Shown here in pieces: positions 28,777 through 37,900 of a DNA stretch of 64,000 nucleotides (positions are counted from its first letter, which is position 1; each line of letters opens with the position of its first letter). The stretch is taken from the NCBI RefSeq assembly GCF_008727775.1, contig NZ_CP044232.1, positions 2,480,001 to 2,544,000 of the forward strand, written 5' to 3'. Under the pieces are notes generated by a model. The model ran no database searches and was not told where the DNA came from. It saw nothing but the letters and a program-made list of their open reading frames with translations. A program made the position numbers and the translations under genes. Origin of the DNA: Microbacterium lushaniae. GTDB taxonomy: Bacteria > Actinomycetota > Actinomycetes > Actinomycetales > Microbacteriaceae.

Positions 28777-29781
28777 ATGACAGTACGTATCGGCATCAAC
28801 GGATTCGGGCGCATCGGACGCACCTATCTGCGCGCCGCCCTGGCAAGCGACGCGGACGTGGAGGTCGTGGCCGTCAACGACCTCACCGACGCTCGCACGC
28901 TGGCGAGCCTGCTCGAATGGGATTCCCTCTCCGGGCACCTCGAGGGCGTCGGGGTCGACGGCGACGCGATCACCCTGGGAGGAAAGCGCATCACCGTGTC
29001 CGCCCAGCCTGACCCGTCCGCGATCCGCTGGGGCGATGTGGGCGCCGACATCGTGATCGAATCCACCGGGCGGTACACCGACGGCAGCGCCGCATCCGCC
29101 CATCTCGCCGGCGGCGCCAGGAAGGTGATCATCTCCGCACCGGCGAAGGGTGACGTGCCCACGTATGTCCTGGGGGTCAACGACGACGCGCTCGATCCCG
29201 ACGCCCACGACGTCTTCTCCAACGGATCGTGCACGACGAACTCGGTGGCGCCGTTGGCGAAGGTGCTGAACGACGCGTTCGGCATCGAGTCGGGGCTGAT
29301 GACGACGGTGCACGCCTACACCGGCGACCAGCGGCTGCAGGATGCGCCGCACTCCGACCTGCGCCGGGCACGCGCGGCCGCGGTGTCGACGATTCCGACC
29401 TCGTCGGGAGCGGCCAAGACGATCGGCAAGATCATTCCCGAGCTGGACGGCCGGCTCACCGGTGCCGCCCTGCGCGTGCCCGTCCCGGTCGGCTCGATCA
29501 CCGACCTCACCGCCGTCCTGCGCACCAGCGCAGGGGTGGACGAGGTCAACGCCGCCTTCCGCGCGGCCGCCTCATCCGAACCGCTGCAGCGCTACCTGCA
29601 GTACTCCGAGGCGCCGCTGGTGTCGGCCGACATCGTCGGGAACCCGTTCTCGACGATCTTCGATGCGCCGCTGACGCAGGCGATCGGCTCGCAGGTGAAG
29701 GTCTTCGGCTGGTACGACAACGAGTGGGCGTTCTCCAACCGCCTCGTCGAGTTCTCCGCCCGCATCGGCGCCGCCCTCTGA
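28777..29781 (+). CDS. gap: Type I glyceraldehyde-3-phosphate dehydrogenase
   Basis: This 334-residue phosphorylating GAPDH oxidises glyceraldehyde 3-phosphate to 1,3-bisphosphoglycerate. It has the NAD motif INGFGRIGRTYLRAAL, the catalytic Cys in SNGSCTTNSVAPL (Gly replaces the usual Ala) and the catalytic His in TTVHAYTGDQRLQD. The C-terminal half deviates more than usual (IIPELDGRLTGAALRVPVPV) from a housekeeping GAPDH, and the gene closes a sugar-catabolic cluster, so it may be a second, locus-specific copy. The ATG at 28777 is preceded by GAAGGAAG. A terminator hairpin follows. Confidence 0.93.
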   Translation: MTVRIGINGFGRIGRTYLRAALASDADVEVVAVNDLTDARTLASLLEWDSLSGHLEGVGVDGDAITLGGKRITVSAQPDPSAIRWGDVGADIVIESTGRYTDGSAASAHLAGGARKVIISAPAKGDVPTYVLGVNDDALDPDAHDVFSNGSCTTNSVAPLAKVLNDAFGIESGLMTTVHAYTGDQRLQDAPHSDLRRARAAAVSTIPTSSGAAKTIGKIIPELDGRLTGAALRVPVPVGSITDLTAVLRTSAGVDEVNAAFRAAASSEPLQRYLQYSEAPLVSADIVGNPFSTIFDAPLTQAIGSQVKVFGWYDNEWAFSNRLVEFSARIGAAL

Positions 29782-29809
29782 CCCGACCTCACCGGTCGAC
29801 AGAAGACCG

Positions 29810-29842
29810 AAAGAGCGCCCGGCGGATCGCCGGGCGCTCTTT
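29810..29842. terminator. Bidirectional intrinsic terminator between gap and tRNA-Ala
   Basis: A perfect 15-bp stem, AAAGAGCGCCCGGCG with its complement, around a 3-base loop. It ends in CTTT on the plus strand and has the matching AAAG on the other side, so it can serve both the convergent gap and tRNA genes. Confidence 0.85.
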
Positions 29843-29849
29843 CATTCGG

Positions 29850-29922
29850 TGGACCTGAGGGGATTCGAACCCCTGACCTCTTCATTGCGAACGAAGCGCG
29901 CTACCAACTGCGCCACAGGCCC
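29850..29922 (-). tRNA. tRNA-Ala (anticodon CGC)
   Basis: The 73-nt sequence folds into a full cloverleaf. The acceptor stem is GGGCCTG/CAGGTCC with the G3:U70 wobble pair that marks alanine tRNAs. The D stem is GCGC, the anticodon loop is TTCGCAA (anticodon CGC, codon GCG), the T loop is TTCGAAT, and the discriminator is A. No CCA is encoded. Confidence 0.95.
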
Positions 29923-30000
29923 CTGAACCTCCGCTACATTACCACGCCACGGGGGTGCTCCCGCGCCGCCACCTCCCCCTCGCGCGCCCTCCGCGGCCCC

Positions 30001-30680
30001 ACTTTCGCGGCACTTCGGCGCAACCGCGCCACATCAGAACGCAGCGGATGCACCGTTGTGGCGCGAACGTGGGATCGGTCGCGGGCGGTCGGCTGAGTGG
30101 CGGGCCCAGCGAGCAGCGCATCGGCGCGAACGTGGGGTCGGTCGCGGGCGGTCGGCTGAGTGGCGGGCCCAGCGGGCAGCGCATCGGCGCGAATGAGGTT
30201 GTGGCCGGAGGCTCGTGCCCGACTCATCCGCACCACTTCCGCGCCACTTCCGCGCAACCGCGCCACATCAGAACGCAGCGGATGCACGTTTAGGGCGCGA
30301 ACGCGGGACCGCAGTTCGGAGACCGCGGGCCGGGGTCCCGGAGAGGGTCCTGCGGTGGACGCCGGATCGGGACGGGGGCGCCCCGGGTCCCGGGGGCGGG
30401 CCGACGGTCAGCGGCACCCGCGCCACATCCGCGCCACTTCGGCGTAACCGCGCCACATCTAAACGCAGCGGATGCACCGTTGTGGCGCGAACGCGGGATC
30501 GAGACGCGCGGCGGTCGGCTGAGTTGGCGTTCTCGCGGGTCGCGCATCGGCGCGAATGAGCTTGCGGCCGGAGACTCGTGCCCAACTCATCCGCACCGCA
30601 TCCGCGCCACTTCCGTGCAACCGCGCCACATCAAAACGCCGCGAACGCACCTTTATGGCGCAAACGTGGGATCGAGACGA
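30001..30680. repeat. Repeat-rich intergenic region (family 3 hairpins and 63-bp tandem)
   Basis: The 782-bp gap between tRNA-Ala and the sepX-like gene has no credible gene. It contains four copies of a hairpin unit with arms CGCGCCACA and TGTGGCGCG around AACGCAGCGGATGCACC (30025-30065, 30259-30299, 30449-30489, and about 30622-30662). A 63-bp exact-period tandem (30069-30131 and 30132-30194, differing at very few positions) lies inside it. A larger block of about 130 bp near 30185-30310 recurs in diverged form at 30550-30680. Confidence 0.8.
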
Positions 30681-30704
30681 GATGACCGGCGGGGATGGCG
30701 CGGG

Positions 30705-31652
30705 TCAGGCGCCGACGGCGCGGCGCGCGAGCAGCCGGCGCACGTGATCTTCGATCTCGGCGTCGTCCACGTACCCCATGCGGCTGAACTCCGAGGCGCG
30801 CGCGGTGCGGGCCTCGTCGATCGAAGGCGGCTGGTTCTGCGCCGCGAGGTCGCGCAGCGCCTCCTGGCGGGCTGCGGCGCGGAGAGCGGCACGCGCCTCC
30901 TGCTCGTCCAGCACGGCGGCAGCCCGCGAACCGGCGGACGACACGAGCGGGCGGGGCAGCTCGCGCGGCGTCCACGCGGCCGCGCGCGGGCGGCCCACGG
31001 CGAGGTCGGGCATGGGGGTCGCCACGCGTTCGGCGGCGACGACGGGCACCTCGCGCACGGCGGCACGAGCGGCCACACGCGACATCCGGTGCAGCGCGAC
31101 GGTGGCCAGCAGCGTGGTCGCGCCTCCCACCCACAGCAGCACCGAGGATGCGGCGGACAGGAAGAGCCACACGCCGGCGCCCGTGGCGGCCAGGCCCGCG
31201 ACCCCCACGACGGTGGCGGCGAGCCGCATGCGGCGGCGAGCGCGGGCGCGCCGGAGGGCCGGGCGGTTGCGGGCGGCTGCCCGCTCGGCACGCGCGGCCT
31301 CGATCGCCTCGGCACGGCGGGCGCGGGCGAGCTCGCGCTCGGCGGCGCTTTCGTGCTTCGCGGCCTCGAGGCGGGCGCGCGCGACGACGAGCTCCGTCTC
31401 CTCCTGCTCGGCCTGCGCGCGGCGGGCGAGCCGCTGCTGGGCGAGCGCCGTCCGGGCGTTCAGCTCGAGCCGCACCTCCTGGGGCGTCTCGCTGGTCTCG
31501 GCGAGCACGCGCAGGGCCTGGTTCAGGCGCACGGCGTTCCGCTCGGCCGAGGTGTATTGGTATCGACTGGCCCACGAGGGCAGCAGGTAGACGAGCCAGA
31601 GCACGACGGCGACGGCGACGATCACGCCGCCTCCCAGTACCTGCCCACCCAT
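30705..31652 (-). CDS. SepX/GlpR-like divisome membrane protein (probable)
   Basis: This 315-residue protein has an N-terminal membrane anchor (VLGGGVIVAVAVVLWLVYLL). A long, highly charged Ala/Arg/Glu helical region (residues about 45-140) follows. Two further hydrophobic helices (AATVVGVAGLAATGAGVWLF, then VLLWVGGATTLLATVALH) precede a low-complexity cytoplasmic tail ending GYVDDAEIEDHVRRLLARR. The N-anchor, two-helix layout and its place next to rimJ and galU match the actinobacterial glpR/sepX locus, whose product is a cell-division membrane protein. Assignment rests on synteny and architecture, so it is probable rather than certain. Confidence 0.6.
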   Translation of the reverse strand: MGGQVLGGGVIVAVAVVLWLVYLLPSWASRYQYTSAERNAVRLNQALRVLAETSETPQEVRLELNARTALAQQRLARRAQAEQEETELVVARARLEAAKHESAAERELARARRAEAIEAARAERAAARNRPALRRARARRRMRLAATVVGVAGLAATGAGVWLFLSAASSVLLWVGGATTLLATVALHRMSRVAARAAVREVPVVAAERVATPMPDLAVGRPRAAAWTPRELPRPLVSSAGSRAAAVLDEQEARAALRAAARQEALRDLAAQNQPPSIDEARTARASEFSRMGYVDDAEIEDHVRRLLARRAVGA

Positions 31653-31724
31653 GCCGCTAACGGTATGCGACGCGCGACCCGACGCATACCAGGCTGTGCG
31701 CGTGTCGCGCAGCCAAAAGTCCGA

Positions 31725-32354
31725 TCAGGCCGGTAAGCGGTCGGATGGCGGCACCGTCGCCGCATCCGGCGGGACCCGACCCTCGACCCAGCGCGCGAGC
31801 ACCCCCTCGGGCACTTCCTCGCGTACCAGGGCGAACGCGTAGTGGTCGCGCCAGTCGCCGTTGATGTGGATGTAGCGGCGCCGGATCCCCTCGTAGCGGA
31901 ACCCGAGCTTCTGCACGACCCGCAGGCTTGCCGCGTTCTCCGGACGGATGCAGATCTCCATGCGGTGAAGACGCAGTTCGTCGAAGCACACGTCGGTGGC
32001 CATCGCCACCGACGCGGGCGTGATCCCGCGCCCGGCGAACCGCTCGCTCACCCAGTAGCCGATCGTCGCCGAAGCGAGGGAGCCGCGGGAGATGCCCCAC
32101 ACGTTGAGCTGGCCGGCGATCTCGCCGTCGTACTCCATGACGAAGGGCACGCCCACACCGTCACGGTGCTGCTGCAGGAGCCGGCGCACGCCCAGGCGCA
32201 TGTCGAACGACACCGGCCCGTCGGGGCTGGTCGCCTCCCACTGCCTCAACCAGGGTCGATTGGAGAGCAGTTCGTTCTGCAGTACGCGCGCATCGCGGGC
32301 ACGCACGAGGCGGATCGAGACCGGCCCGTGGCGACGCGGGACAGACAGGTCCAT
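31725..32354 (-). CDS. rimJ: GNAT acetyltransferase (RimJ/RimL-like)
   Basis: This 209-residue GNAT N-acetyltransferase of the RimJ type acetylates protein N-termini or small molecules with acetyl-CoA. Visible motifs are IGYWVSERFAGRGITPASVA (motif A, Q/RxxGxG/A), LHRMEICIRPENAASLRVV (motif B), then GFRYEGIRRRYIHINGDWRD. I use the ATG at 32354 (MDLSVPRRHGPVSIR) behind a GGGGG site. It lies 20 bp after galU in the same direction. Confidence 0.9.
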   Translation of the reverse strand: MDLSVPRRHGPVSIRLVRARDARVLQNELLSNRPWLRQWEATSPDGPVSFDMRLGVRRLLQQHRDGVGVPFVMEYDGEIAGQLNVWGISRGSLASATIGYWVSERFAGRGITPASVAMATDVCFDELRLHRMEICIRPENAASLRVVQKLGFRYEGIRRRYIHINGDWRDHYAFALVREEVPEGVLARWVEGRVPPDAATVPPSDRLPA

Positions 32355-32374
32355 GCCACCCCCTCGAAACGACG

Positions 32375-33265
32375 TCAGAGCGTCGCTGCGAACTCCTTGA
32401 ACCACGGGCGCAGGGCCGGCCCCAGGTCCTCGCGGTCGGCGGCGAGCTGCACGATGGCCTTGATGTAGTCCACCCTATCTCCGGTGTCGTACCGGCGGCC
32501 GCGGAAGATCACCCCGTACACGCCGCCGCCGTCGCCGGCACCGGAGGCCAGTTCCTGCAGCGCGTCGGTCAGCTGGATCTCGCCGCCCTTGCCGGGTTCG
32601 GTGCGCTCGAGGATCTCGAACACGTCCGGTCCGAGGACGTACCGGCCGATGATGGCGAGGTTGGAGGGCGCGTCCTCGGCCTTGGGCTTCTCGACCAGCT
32701 GCGTCACCTTGACGACGTCGTCCTCGTCCGTGGCTTCCACGGCGGCGACGCCGTACATGTGGATCTGCGCGGGGTCGACCTCCATCAGCGCGATGATGGT
32801 GGCCCCACGCAGGTCGTATTCGGCCAGCATCTTCGTGAGCAGCTCGTCGCGCTCGTCGATGAGGTCATCGCCCAGGAGCACCGCGAACGGGTGGTCGCCG
32901 ACGTGCGCCTGCGCGCGCAGCACGGCGTGACCCAGGCCCTTGGGCTCGCCCTGACGCACCATGTGCACGTTGGCGAGGTCGGAGGAGTACTCGACCTTCT
33001 TCAGCTTCTCGTCGTCGCCCTTGGCGCGCAGCTTGTCTTCGAGCTCGGGCACCGAGTCGAAGTGGTTGGCGATGTTGTTCTTGTTGCGACCGACGATGAT
33101 GAGGACGTCTTCGATGCCGGCCTCCACCGCCTCTTCGACGACGTACTGGATGGCCGGCTTGTCCACGACCGGGAGCATCTCCTTGGGCATCGCCTTGGTG
33201 GCGGGAAGGAAGCGGGTACCGAGTCCAGCGGCCGGGATGACGGCCTTGAAGGGCTTATGCGACAT
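32375..33265 (-). CDS. galU: UTP-glucose-1-phosphate uridylyltransferase
   Basis: This 296-residue nucleotidyltransferase makes UDP-glucose for cell-envelope polysaccharides. It has the nucleotide-binding start AVIPAAGLGTRFLPATKAMP-KEMLPVVDKPAIQYVVEEAV and the later VLLGDDLIDE and LVEKPKAEDAPSNLAIIGRY segments. The ATG at 33265 is preferred over the GTG at 33271 because a -10-like TAACCT sits seven bases upstream, which fits a leaderless mRNA. Transcription runs into rimJ and the sepX-like gene. Confidence 0.95.
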   Translation of the reverse strand: MSHKPFKAVIPAAGLGTRFLPATKAMPKEMLPVVDKPAIQYVVEEAVEAGIEDVLIIVGRNKNNIANHFDSVPELEDKLRAKGDDEKLKKVEYSSDLANVHMVRQGEPKGLGHAVLRAQAHVGDHPFAVLLGDDLIDERDELLTKMLAEYDLRGATIIALMEVDPAQIHMYGVAAVEATDEDDVVKVTQLVEKPKAEDAPSNLAIIGRYVLGPDVFEILERTEPGKGGEIQLTDALQELASGAGDGGGVYGVIFRGRRYDTGDRVDYIKAIVQLAADREDLGPALRPWFKEFAATL

Positions 33266-33352
33266 GAACACAGGTTAGCCCGAGCCGTGTGAACCCCGTG
33301 TGACGTGATGGCTACAGCGGATGCCGCGCCTGACCGGCCTAGAATCGGATCC
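33266..33352. promoter_or_regulatory. Divergent, apparently leaderless promoters for galU and 5-FTHF cyclo-ligase
   Basis: On the minus strand TAACCT (33272-33277) ends six bases before the galU ATG. On the plus strand TAGAAT (33340-33345) ends seven bases before the ATG at 33353. Neither gene has a ribosome-binding site. The -35 regions are weak. Leaderless transcription is common in actinobacteria, and the geometry fits it here. Confidence 0.55.
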
Positions 33353-33952
33353 ATGTCGGACCGCATCGATCATGCCAAACGTGCGCTGCGCGCCGACCTG
33401 CGCGAACGGCGGCAGATGCAGTCCGAATCGGCTCGCGAGCAGGCGGCCCACGGCCTGCGCGGGCAGCTGGACGAGCTCCTCGAGCGCCTGGGTGCGCGCT
33501 CGGTCTCCTGCTTCCTGTCCACGCCCAGCGAGCCGGGCACGCGGGAGTTCATCGACGCGGCCGTGGGGCGCGGCATCCGCGTGCTGCTGCCCATCACCCG
33601 CGCCGACGGACTGCTCGACTGGGCCGTGGCCGTCACCGGCGGCGACGTGACGGCGGGCCTGACGGGAACGCCCGAGCCCGTGGGCGAGGTTCTCGGCCCG
33701 ATCGCGGTGAACGACGTCGACCTGCTGCTGATTCCCGCGGCGGCCGTTGACCGCACCGGCATGCGCCTGGGCTGGGGCCGCGGCTACTTCGACAAGACCC
33801 TCGGATCGATGGAGAAGTGCCCGCCCGTGTACGCGGTCGTCTTCGACTCCGAGTTCGTCGACGAGGTCCCCCGCGACGTCCACGATCAGCCCGTCACCGG
33901 CATCGTCACCCCGACGCGCACCATCACGTTTTCCGCCTCAGCGCCCCGCTGA
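33353..33952 (+). CDS. 5-formyltetrahydrofolate cyclo-ligase
   Basis: This 199-residue enzyme converts 5-formyl-THF to 5,10-methenyl-THF with ATP, recycling folate in the cytoplasm. Family motifs seen are CFLSTPSEPGTREFIDAAVG, LLIPAAAVDRTGMRLGWGRG and YFDKTL near residue 145, and a late DVHDQPVTGIVTPTRTI block. It is first of three plus-strand genes and divergent from galU, a conserved actinobacterial arrangement. Confidence 0.93.
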   Translation: MSDRIDHAKRALRADLRERRQMQSESAREQAAHGLRGQLDELLERLGARSVSCFLSTPSEPGTREFIDAAVGRGIRVLLPITRADGLLDWAVAVTGGDVTAGLTGTPEPVGEVLGPIAVNDVDLLLIPAAAVDRTGMRLGWGRGYFDKTLGSMEKCPPVYAVVFDSEFVDEVPRDVHDQPVTGIVTPTRTITFSASAPR

Positions 33953-33970
33953 TCCACCCGAGGAGCCTCC

Positions 33971-34291
33971 ATGCCCACCTACGCCTATGCCTGCAAGCAG
34001 TGCGCCCACCGTTTCGACGCCGTGCAGTCCTTCGCCGAACCGACTCTGAGCGTGTGCCCGGAGTGCGGCGGCACGCTGCGCAAGGAGTACGGCTCCATCG
34101 GCGTGACCTTCAACGGCTCGGGCTTCTACCGCACCGACTCGCGCGCGGGCGAGGCGAAGACCGCGGGCAAGAAGGGGGCGGATGCGGCGTCCTCGGGTGG
34201 TTCGGGAACCGGGACCGGTAGCGCCTCACCTGCTGCTTCGGCATCATCGACCTCGAGCAGCCCGTCCGCTCCGGCGCCGTCGGGCTCGTGA
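33971..34291 (+). CDS. FmdB-type zinc-ribbon protein
   Basis: This is a 106-residue protein with an N-terminal zinc ribbon (PTYAYACKQCAHRFDAVQS, then VCPECGG), giving two CxxC pairs. An aromatic FNGSGFYRTD segment follows, then a disordered Ser/Ala/Gly/Pro tail. It belongs to the FmdB regulatory-protein family, whose role is unknown. It lies between the cyclo-ligase and mscL on the same strand, with CGAGGAG upstream of the ATG. Confidence 0.9.
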   Translation: MPTYAYACKQCAHRFDAVQSFAEPTLSVCPECGGTLRKEYGSIGVTFNGSGFYRTDSRAGEAKTAGKKGADAASSGGSGTGTGSASPAASASSTSSSPSAPAPSGS

Positions 34292-34319
34292 TCCCCCAAA
34301 GGAAACCGAGGACCAGCAC

Positions 34320-34745
34320 ATGATCAAGGGCTTCAAGGAGTTCATCCTCCGCGGGAACGTCATCGACCTGGCCGTCGCGGTCGTCATCGGCGCCGCGTTC
34401 ACCGCGATCGTCAACGCCCTGGTCGACAACCTCATCAATCCGCTCATCGCGCTGATCTTCCAGGCCGACAGCCTCGGTGACGTCGGCTTCTTCGTGACGG
34501 GCCTCACCGGCAACGAGGTGTTCTTCGGGTGGGGCGCGATCGTCGGGGCCCTCATCAACTTCCTCGGCGTCGCTGCGGTCGTGTACTTCGTCTTCGTCTA
34601 TCCGATGAACCGCGTCAAGGAGCGGGCCGCGGCCCGTGCGGGCGCATCGGGCCCCGACGACGAGCCGCAGCTGCCCACCGAGCAGGAGCTGCTCGTGCAG
34701 ATCCGCGACCTCCTGGAGAAGTCCGGTCCCGCAGCGCGCGCCTGA
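34320..34745 (+). CDS. mscL: Large-conductance mechanosensitive channel MscL
   Basis: This 141-residue channel relieves turgor on osmotic downshock. The amphipathic N-terminal helix and the first membrane helix are MIKGFKEFILRGNVIDLAVA-VVIGAAFTAIVNALVDNLI. The second helix is FGWGAIVGALINFLGVAAVV, and a cytoplasmic helix (EQELLVQIRDLLEK) closes the protein. Length and motifs match the family. AAAGGAAA precedes the ATG. Confidence 0.96.
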   Translation: MIKGFKEFILRGNVIDLAVAVVIGAAFTAIVNALVDNLINPLIALIFQADSLGDVGFFVTGLTGNEVFFGWGAIVGALINFLGVAAVVYFVFVYPMNRVKERAAARAGASGPDDEPQLPTEQELLVQIRDLLEKSGPAARA

Positions 34746-34751
34746 CGGCGC

Positions 34752-34946
34752 TCAGTAGTGCGGCGGGACGTCGCGGCGCAGGCGCTCGTCGTTGGGACCC
34801 GGCGCGTCGGTGGCGGATGCGGCGGGGTCGTCCTCGCGCGACTCGTCGGCGGGCGCCGGTTCGGCGGTCGTTCCCGGGGCGGGCGTGAGCTTGGCCCGGC
34901 GGGCACCGGGGACGCGTTCGATGCGCTGGCGGTCAGTCGACGACAT
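34752..34946 (-). CDS. Small conserved hydrophilic protein
   Basis: This is a 64-residue charged, probably disordered protein: MSSTDRQRIERVPGARRAKL at the start, a Pro/Ala/Asp-rich middle, and the tail NDERLRRDVPPHY. The tail resembles small conserved proteins of Microbacteriaceae. It overlaps the end of the giant AAA-like gene by 14 bp on the same strand, so it may be translated by coupling. Function unknown. Confidence 0.65.
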   Translation of the reverse strand: MSSTDRQRIERVPGARRAKLTPAPGTTAEPAPADESREDDPAASATDAPGPNDERLRRDVPPHY

Positions 34947-37900
34947 CGAGAGGCTGGGTCACCGTGTCGGCGGTCGGGCCGTCGGGCTGCACCCCCAGCA
35001 ACGCCGCGATGCGCGCCGCGACGGAGGCGGGGTCGCTGTACAGGTCGAACGCGTGCACGCGTACGTAGTGCCATCCCAGGCGCCGCAGCGTCTGCGGACG
35101 CAGGCGCAGCGTCTCGCGCAGCGAGTCGGCTGCCGTCTCCGGATCACTCTCGGCGACGACGGCCTTCCCGCCGTGCTGGGCGACCAGCGGCAGCAGGCCC
35201 CGGTAGTCCACGTCCACGGCCAGCCCGAGCCGGCGGAGCTCCCGGGCCAGGGCGAGGGTGAGCGGATCGGCGAGGTCTTCCAGTCGCGCCTCGCGCCTGC
35301 GCGCGGCGAGCCCGCCGAGGATGCTCATGAGCGTGGCGGCCCCGTGCTCGAGCCGGCCGTCGTCGAAGGCGGACGGACGGATGGAGGACACGATGACCAT
35401 CGAGCGGCGTGCGCGCGTCATCCCCACCGTGAGCAGTCGCTCACCGTCGGGGGTGGACAGGTCGCCGAAGTCGCTGAGCACCCGGCCGTGCTTGGTCAGG
35501 CCGAACCCGAGCGAGAAGATCACCCGGTCGCGGCTCTCGGCCACCGACTCCTCCAGCGTCAGCACCGCGAACGGCTCCGCGGTGTCGCGGGAGACGAAGT
35601 CGGCCACATCCGACCGGCCCGCAAACGCCGACTCGACGGCGGCGCGCACGCGCTCGGCGTGCCGCGCACTCGCGGTGACGACCATGAGCGACTCGGCGCC
35701 GCGATTGACGGCGTGCTCGACGACGAGGGTCACCACGCGCGCGACCTCGGCGTCGGGGCTCTCGACCGCACCGGTGATCGGGTCGGGCGCACCGGTCCCG
35801 CCTTCGACGTAGTCGACGCTGAGGCTGCCACGGCCCAAATACGACCCCGCCCACGGCAGCGACACGATCTCGCCGCCGTAGAAGGCGTCGTTGACGAGCT
35901 CGGCGAGGTCTTCGCCGCCCGCGCGGTAGCTGCGGGTGAGGGTGGCCACGGGGAGCAGTTCGGCGAGGCGCTCGAAGACCGAGACATCGTCGAAGGCGAC
36001 GGGCTCCTCGTCGTCGGCGACGGAGAGAGTGGCACCGACGCGGAAAGCGGTGGGCTTCTGCGTGACCGGGTCGCCGAACACGACGATCTGGCGTGACCGG
36101 CGGATGGCGGGCACGGCCTCGGCCAGGCACAGGGCCGCCGCATCCGCGATGATGACGACGTCGAAGGGCTGCTCGTCGGGGATGTCCGGCACCTCGTACG
36201 GCGAGGCCAGCCACACCGGCGCGAGGGTGTTCAACAGCGTGGGCGCGGCCACCGACAGCTCGCGAGGCGTGGTGAGACCGCGTTTGAGCGCGTCTTTCAG
36301 CGCGGCCGCTTCGGCGGCGTGGTCCACGATGCCGATGCGCCACTGCTGGGCGAGATGCGCGGCCAGCAGTGGGCCGGATGCCGCGGCGTGGGCCTCGTCC
36401 ACGAGCCGGAAGTCGCGCTCGAGGCGGTCGACGACGGTCGTGTTGGCTCCCAGCAGCGCACGGTCGGTGCGCAGGAAGTGCTCCAGCGCCGACTGCCACC
36501 ACGCGAACTCGAGCTCCTGGCCGACTCGCTCCTCGGGGACGTGCCGCACCGACAGCTCGACGAGCAGCTGCTCGAGTCCCAGCGCGGCGAGCTGCGAGCG
36601 CAGCTTCGCCCGCTCGACGAGGTTGTCGAAGAACTCCGATTCGGCGGCAAGCCCGGCGAGGATCCGCACGAGGCGCTGCACGGGGATCGAGGCGAGACGC
36701 TCGGATCCTTCGCGACCCAGGATCCCGTCGAGCTCGGCGAGTTCGGCGTCCACACGCTGCCACGCCACGTGCACGTCGGCCAGGCCGAGGGGCACTTCCG
36801 GCGTGACGCCGGCCTCCACCACGCGCTGCCATTCGGTGCGCTGCTGCTGGATGCGCACGAGCGCCTCGTACATGTCGGGCACGTGCACGCCGGGGCGCAC
36901 GTACTCGCGGGAGAGACGCTTGAGGCGGCGGCGGTTCGGTCCACTCATGTTCGGCGCATCCCGGCGCGGGGCGTGCGCCTGGATGAGCTCCAGCAGGGGA
37001 CGCTCGAACACCGTGGGGCTGAACCGGTCGAGCGAGTCGCGGATGCCCTGCAGCAGCCGCAGGTACTCACCGAGTTCGGCGATGGTGTGGAAGGGGCGCA
37101 TGCGCGTCTGCGCGATGAGCTCGTAGCCGCGCTCGAGCAGTCCCGACACCTCGCGGCGGTGCAGCTTGCCGGCCAGAGCGTGCGCCGCGCGGGCGTCCTC
37201 CGTGCGGGTGAACGACACGCCGTACCAGGGCGAGTCGTCGGGTCCGAAGCGGAATTCGCCCAGGCGCGCGGCGGCTGCCAGGGCCGCGGATGCCTCGGCG
37301 CGGCGGTTGGCGAGCCGCTCCAGCGTCGCCAGGTCGAACCGCGCGCTCGTGGACGGCGCGGGGGCGAGGGCCGCGAGCTTGGTGAGGGCGCGCAGCGCCT
37401 CCAGCACCGAGATGCCGAGCGAGGGATGCTCCGCCGTGACGGCCGAGCGGTAGTCGCGCAGCACGGTGCGCAGGCGCACGAGCGCGTCGTCGATCTCGGC
37501 GACCTTGGGCTGCTCGGCCTTCTCGTTGCGCCCGATCGCGCGGATGAGGTCGCGACGCAGATGCGTGGGCGAGACGGCGAGGCCTGGCAGTCCGATGCCC
37601 GACAGGCGGTGGCGGATCCCCTCGAGGGTCGAGCGGCGAGCGCTCACGACCAGCACGCGCTTGCCGGATTGGACCAGCTGGCCCACCGCGTTGATGACGG
37701 TCTGGGTGCCACCGGTGCCCGGCAGCGTGTGCACGGCGAGGGAGTGGCCGGCGGCGATGCGCGCGAGCACCGCTTCCTGTTCCGCGTCGGCGTCCAGCAG
37801 AAGGGTGTCCGACGCGGGAGTGCGCTCGTCGGGGCTGGTCACCACGGGGTCGGAGCGGCGCACCGACACGCGTGCGCGGTCGTCGGGGTGGCCGGCGAGT

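Noticed and set aside
29934..30293. Open frames inside the repeat array after tRNA-Ala
   Set aside because: They only translate the tandem repeats, change frame between copies and have no start signals.
30001..30680. Possible CRISPR array
   Set aside because: Repeats are not evenly spaced, spacers are themselves repeated, and no cas gene is nearby.
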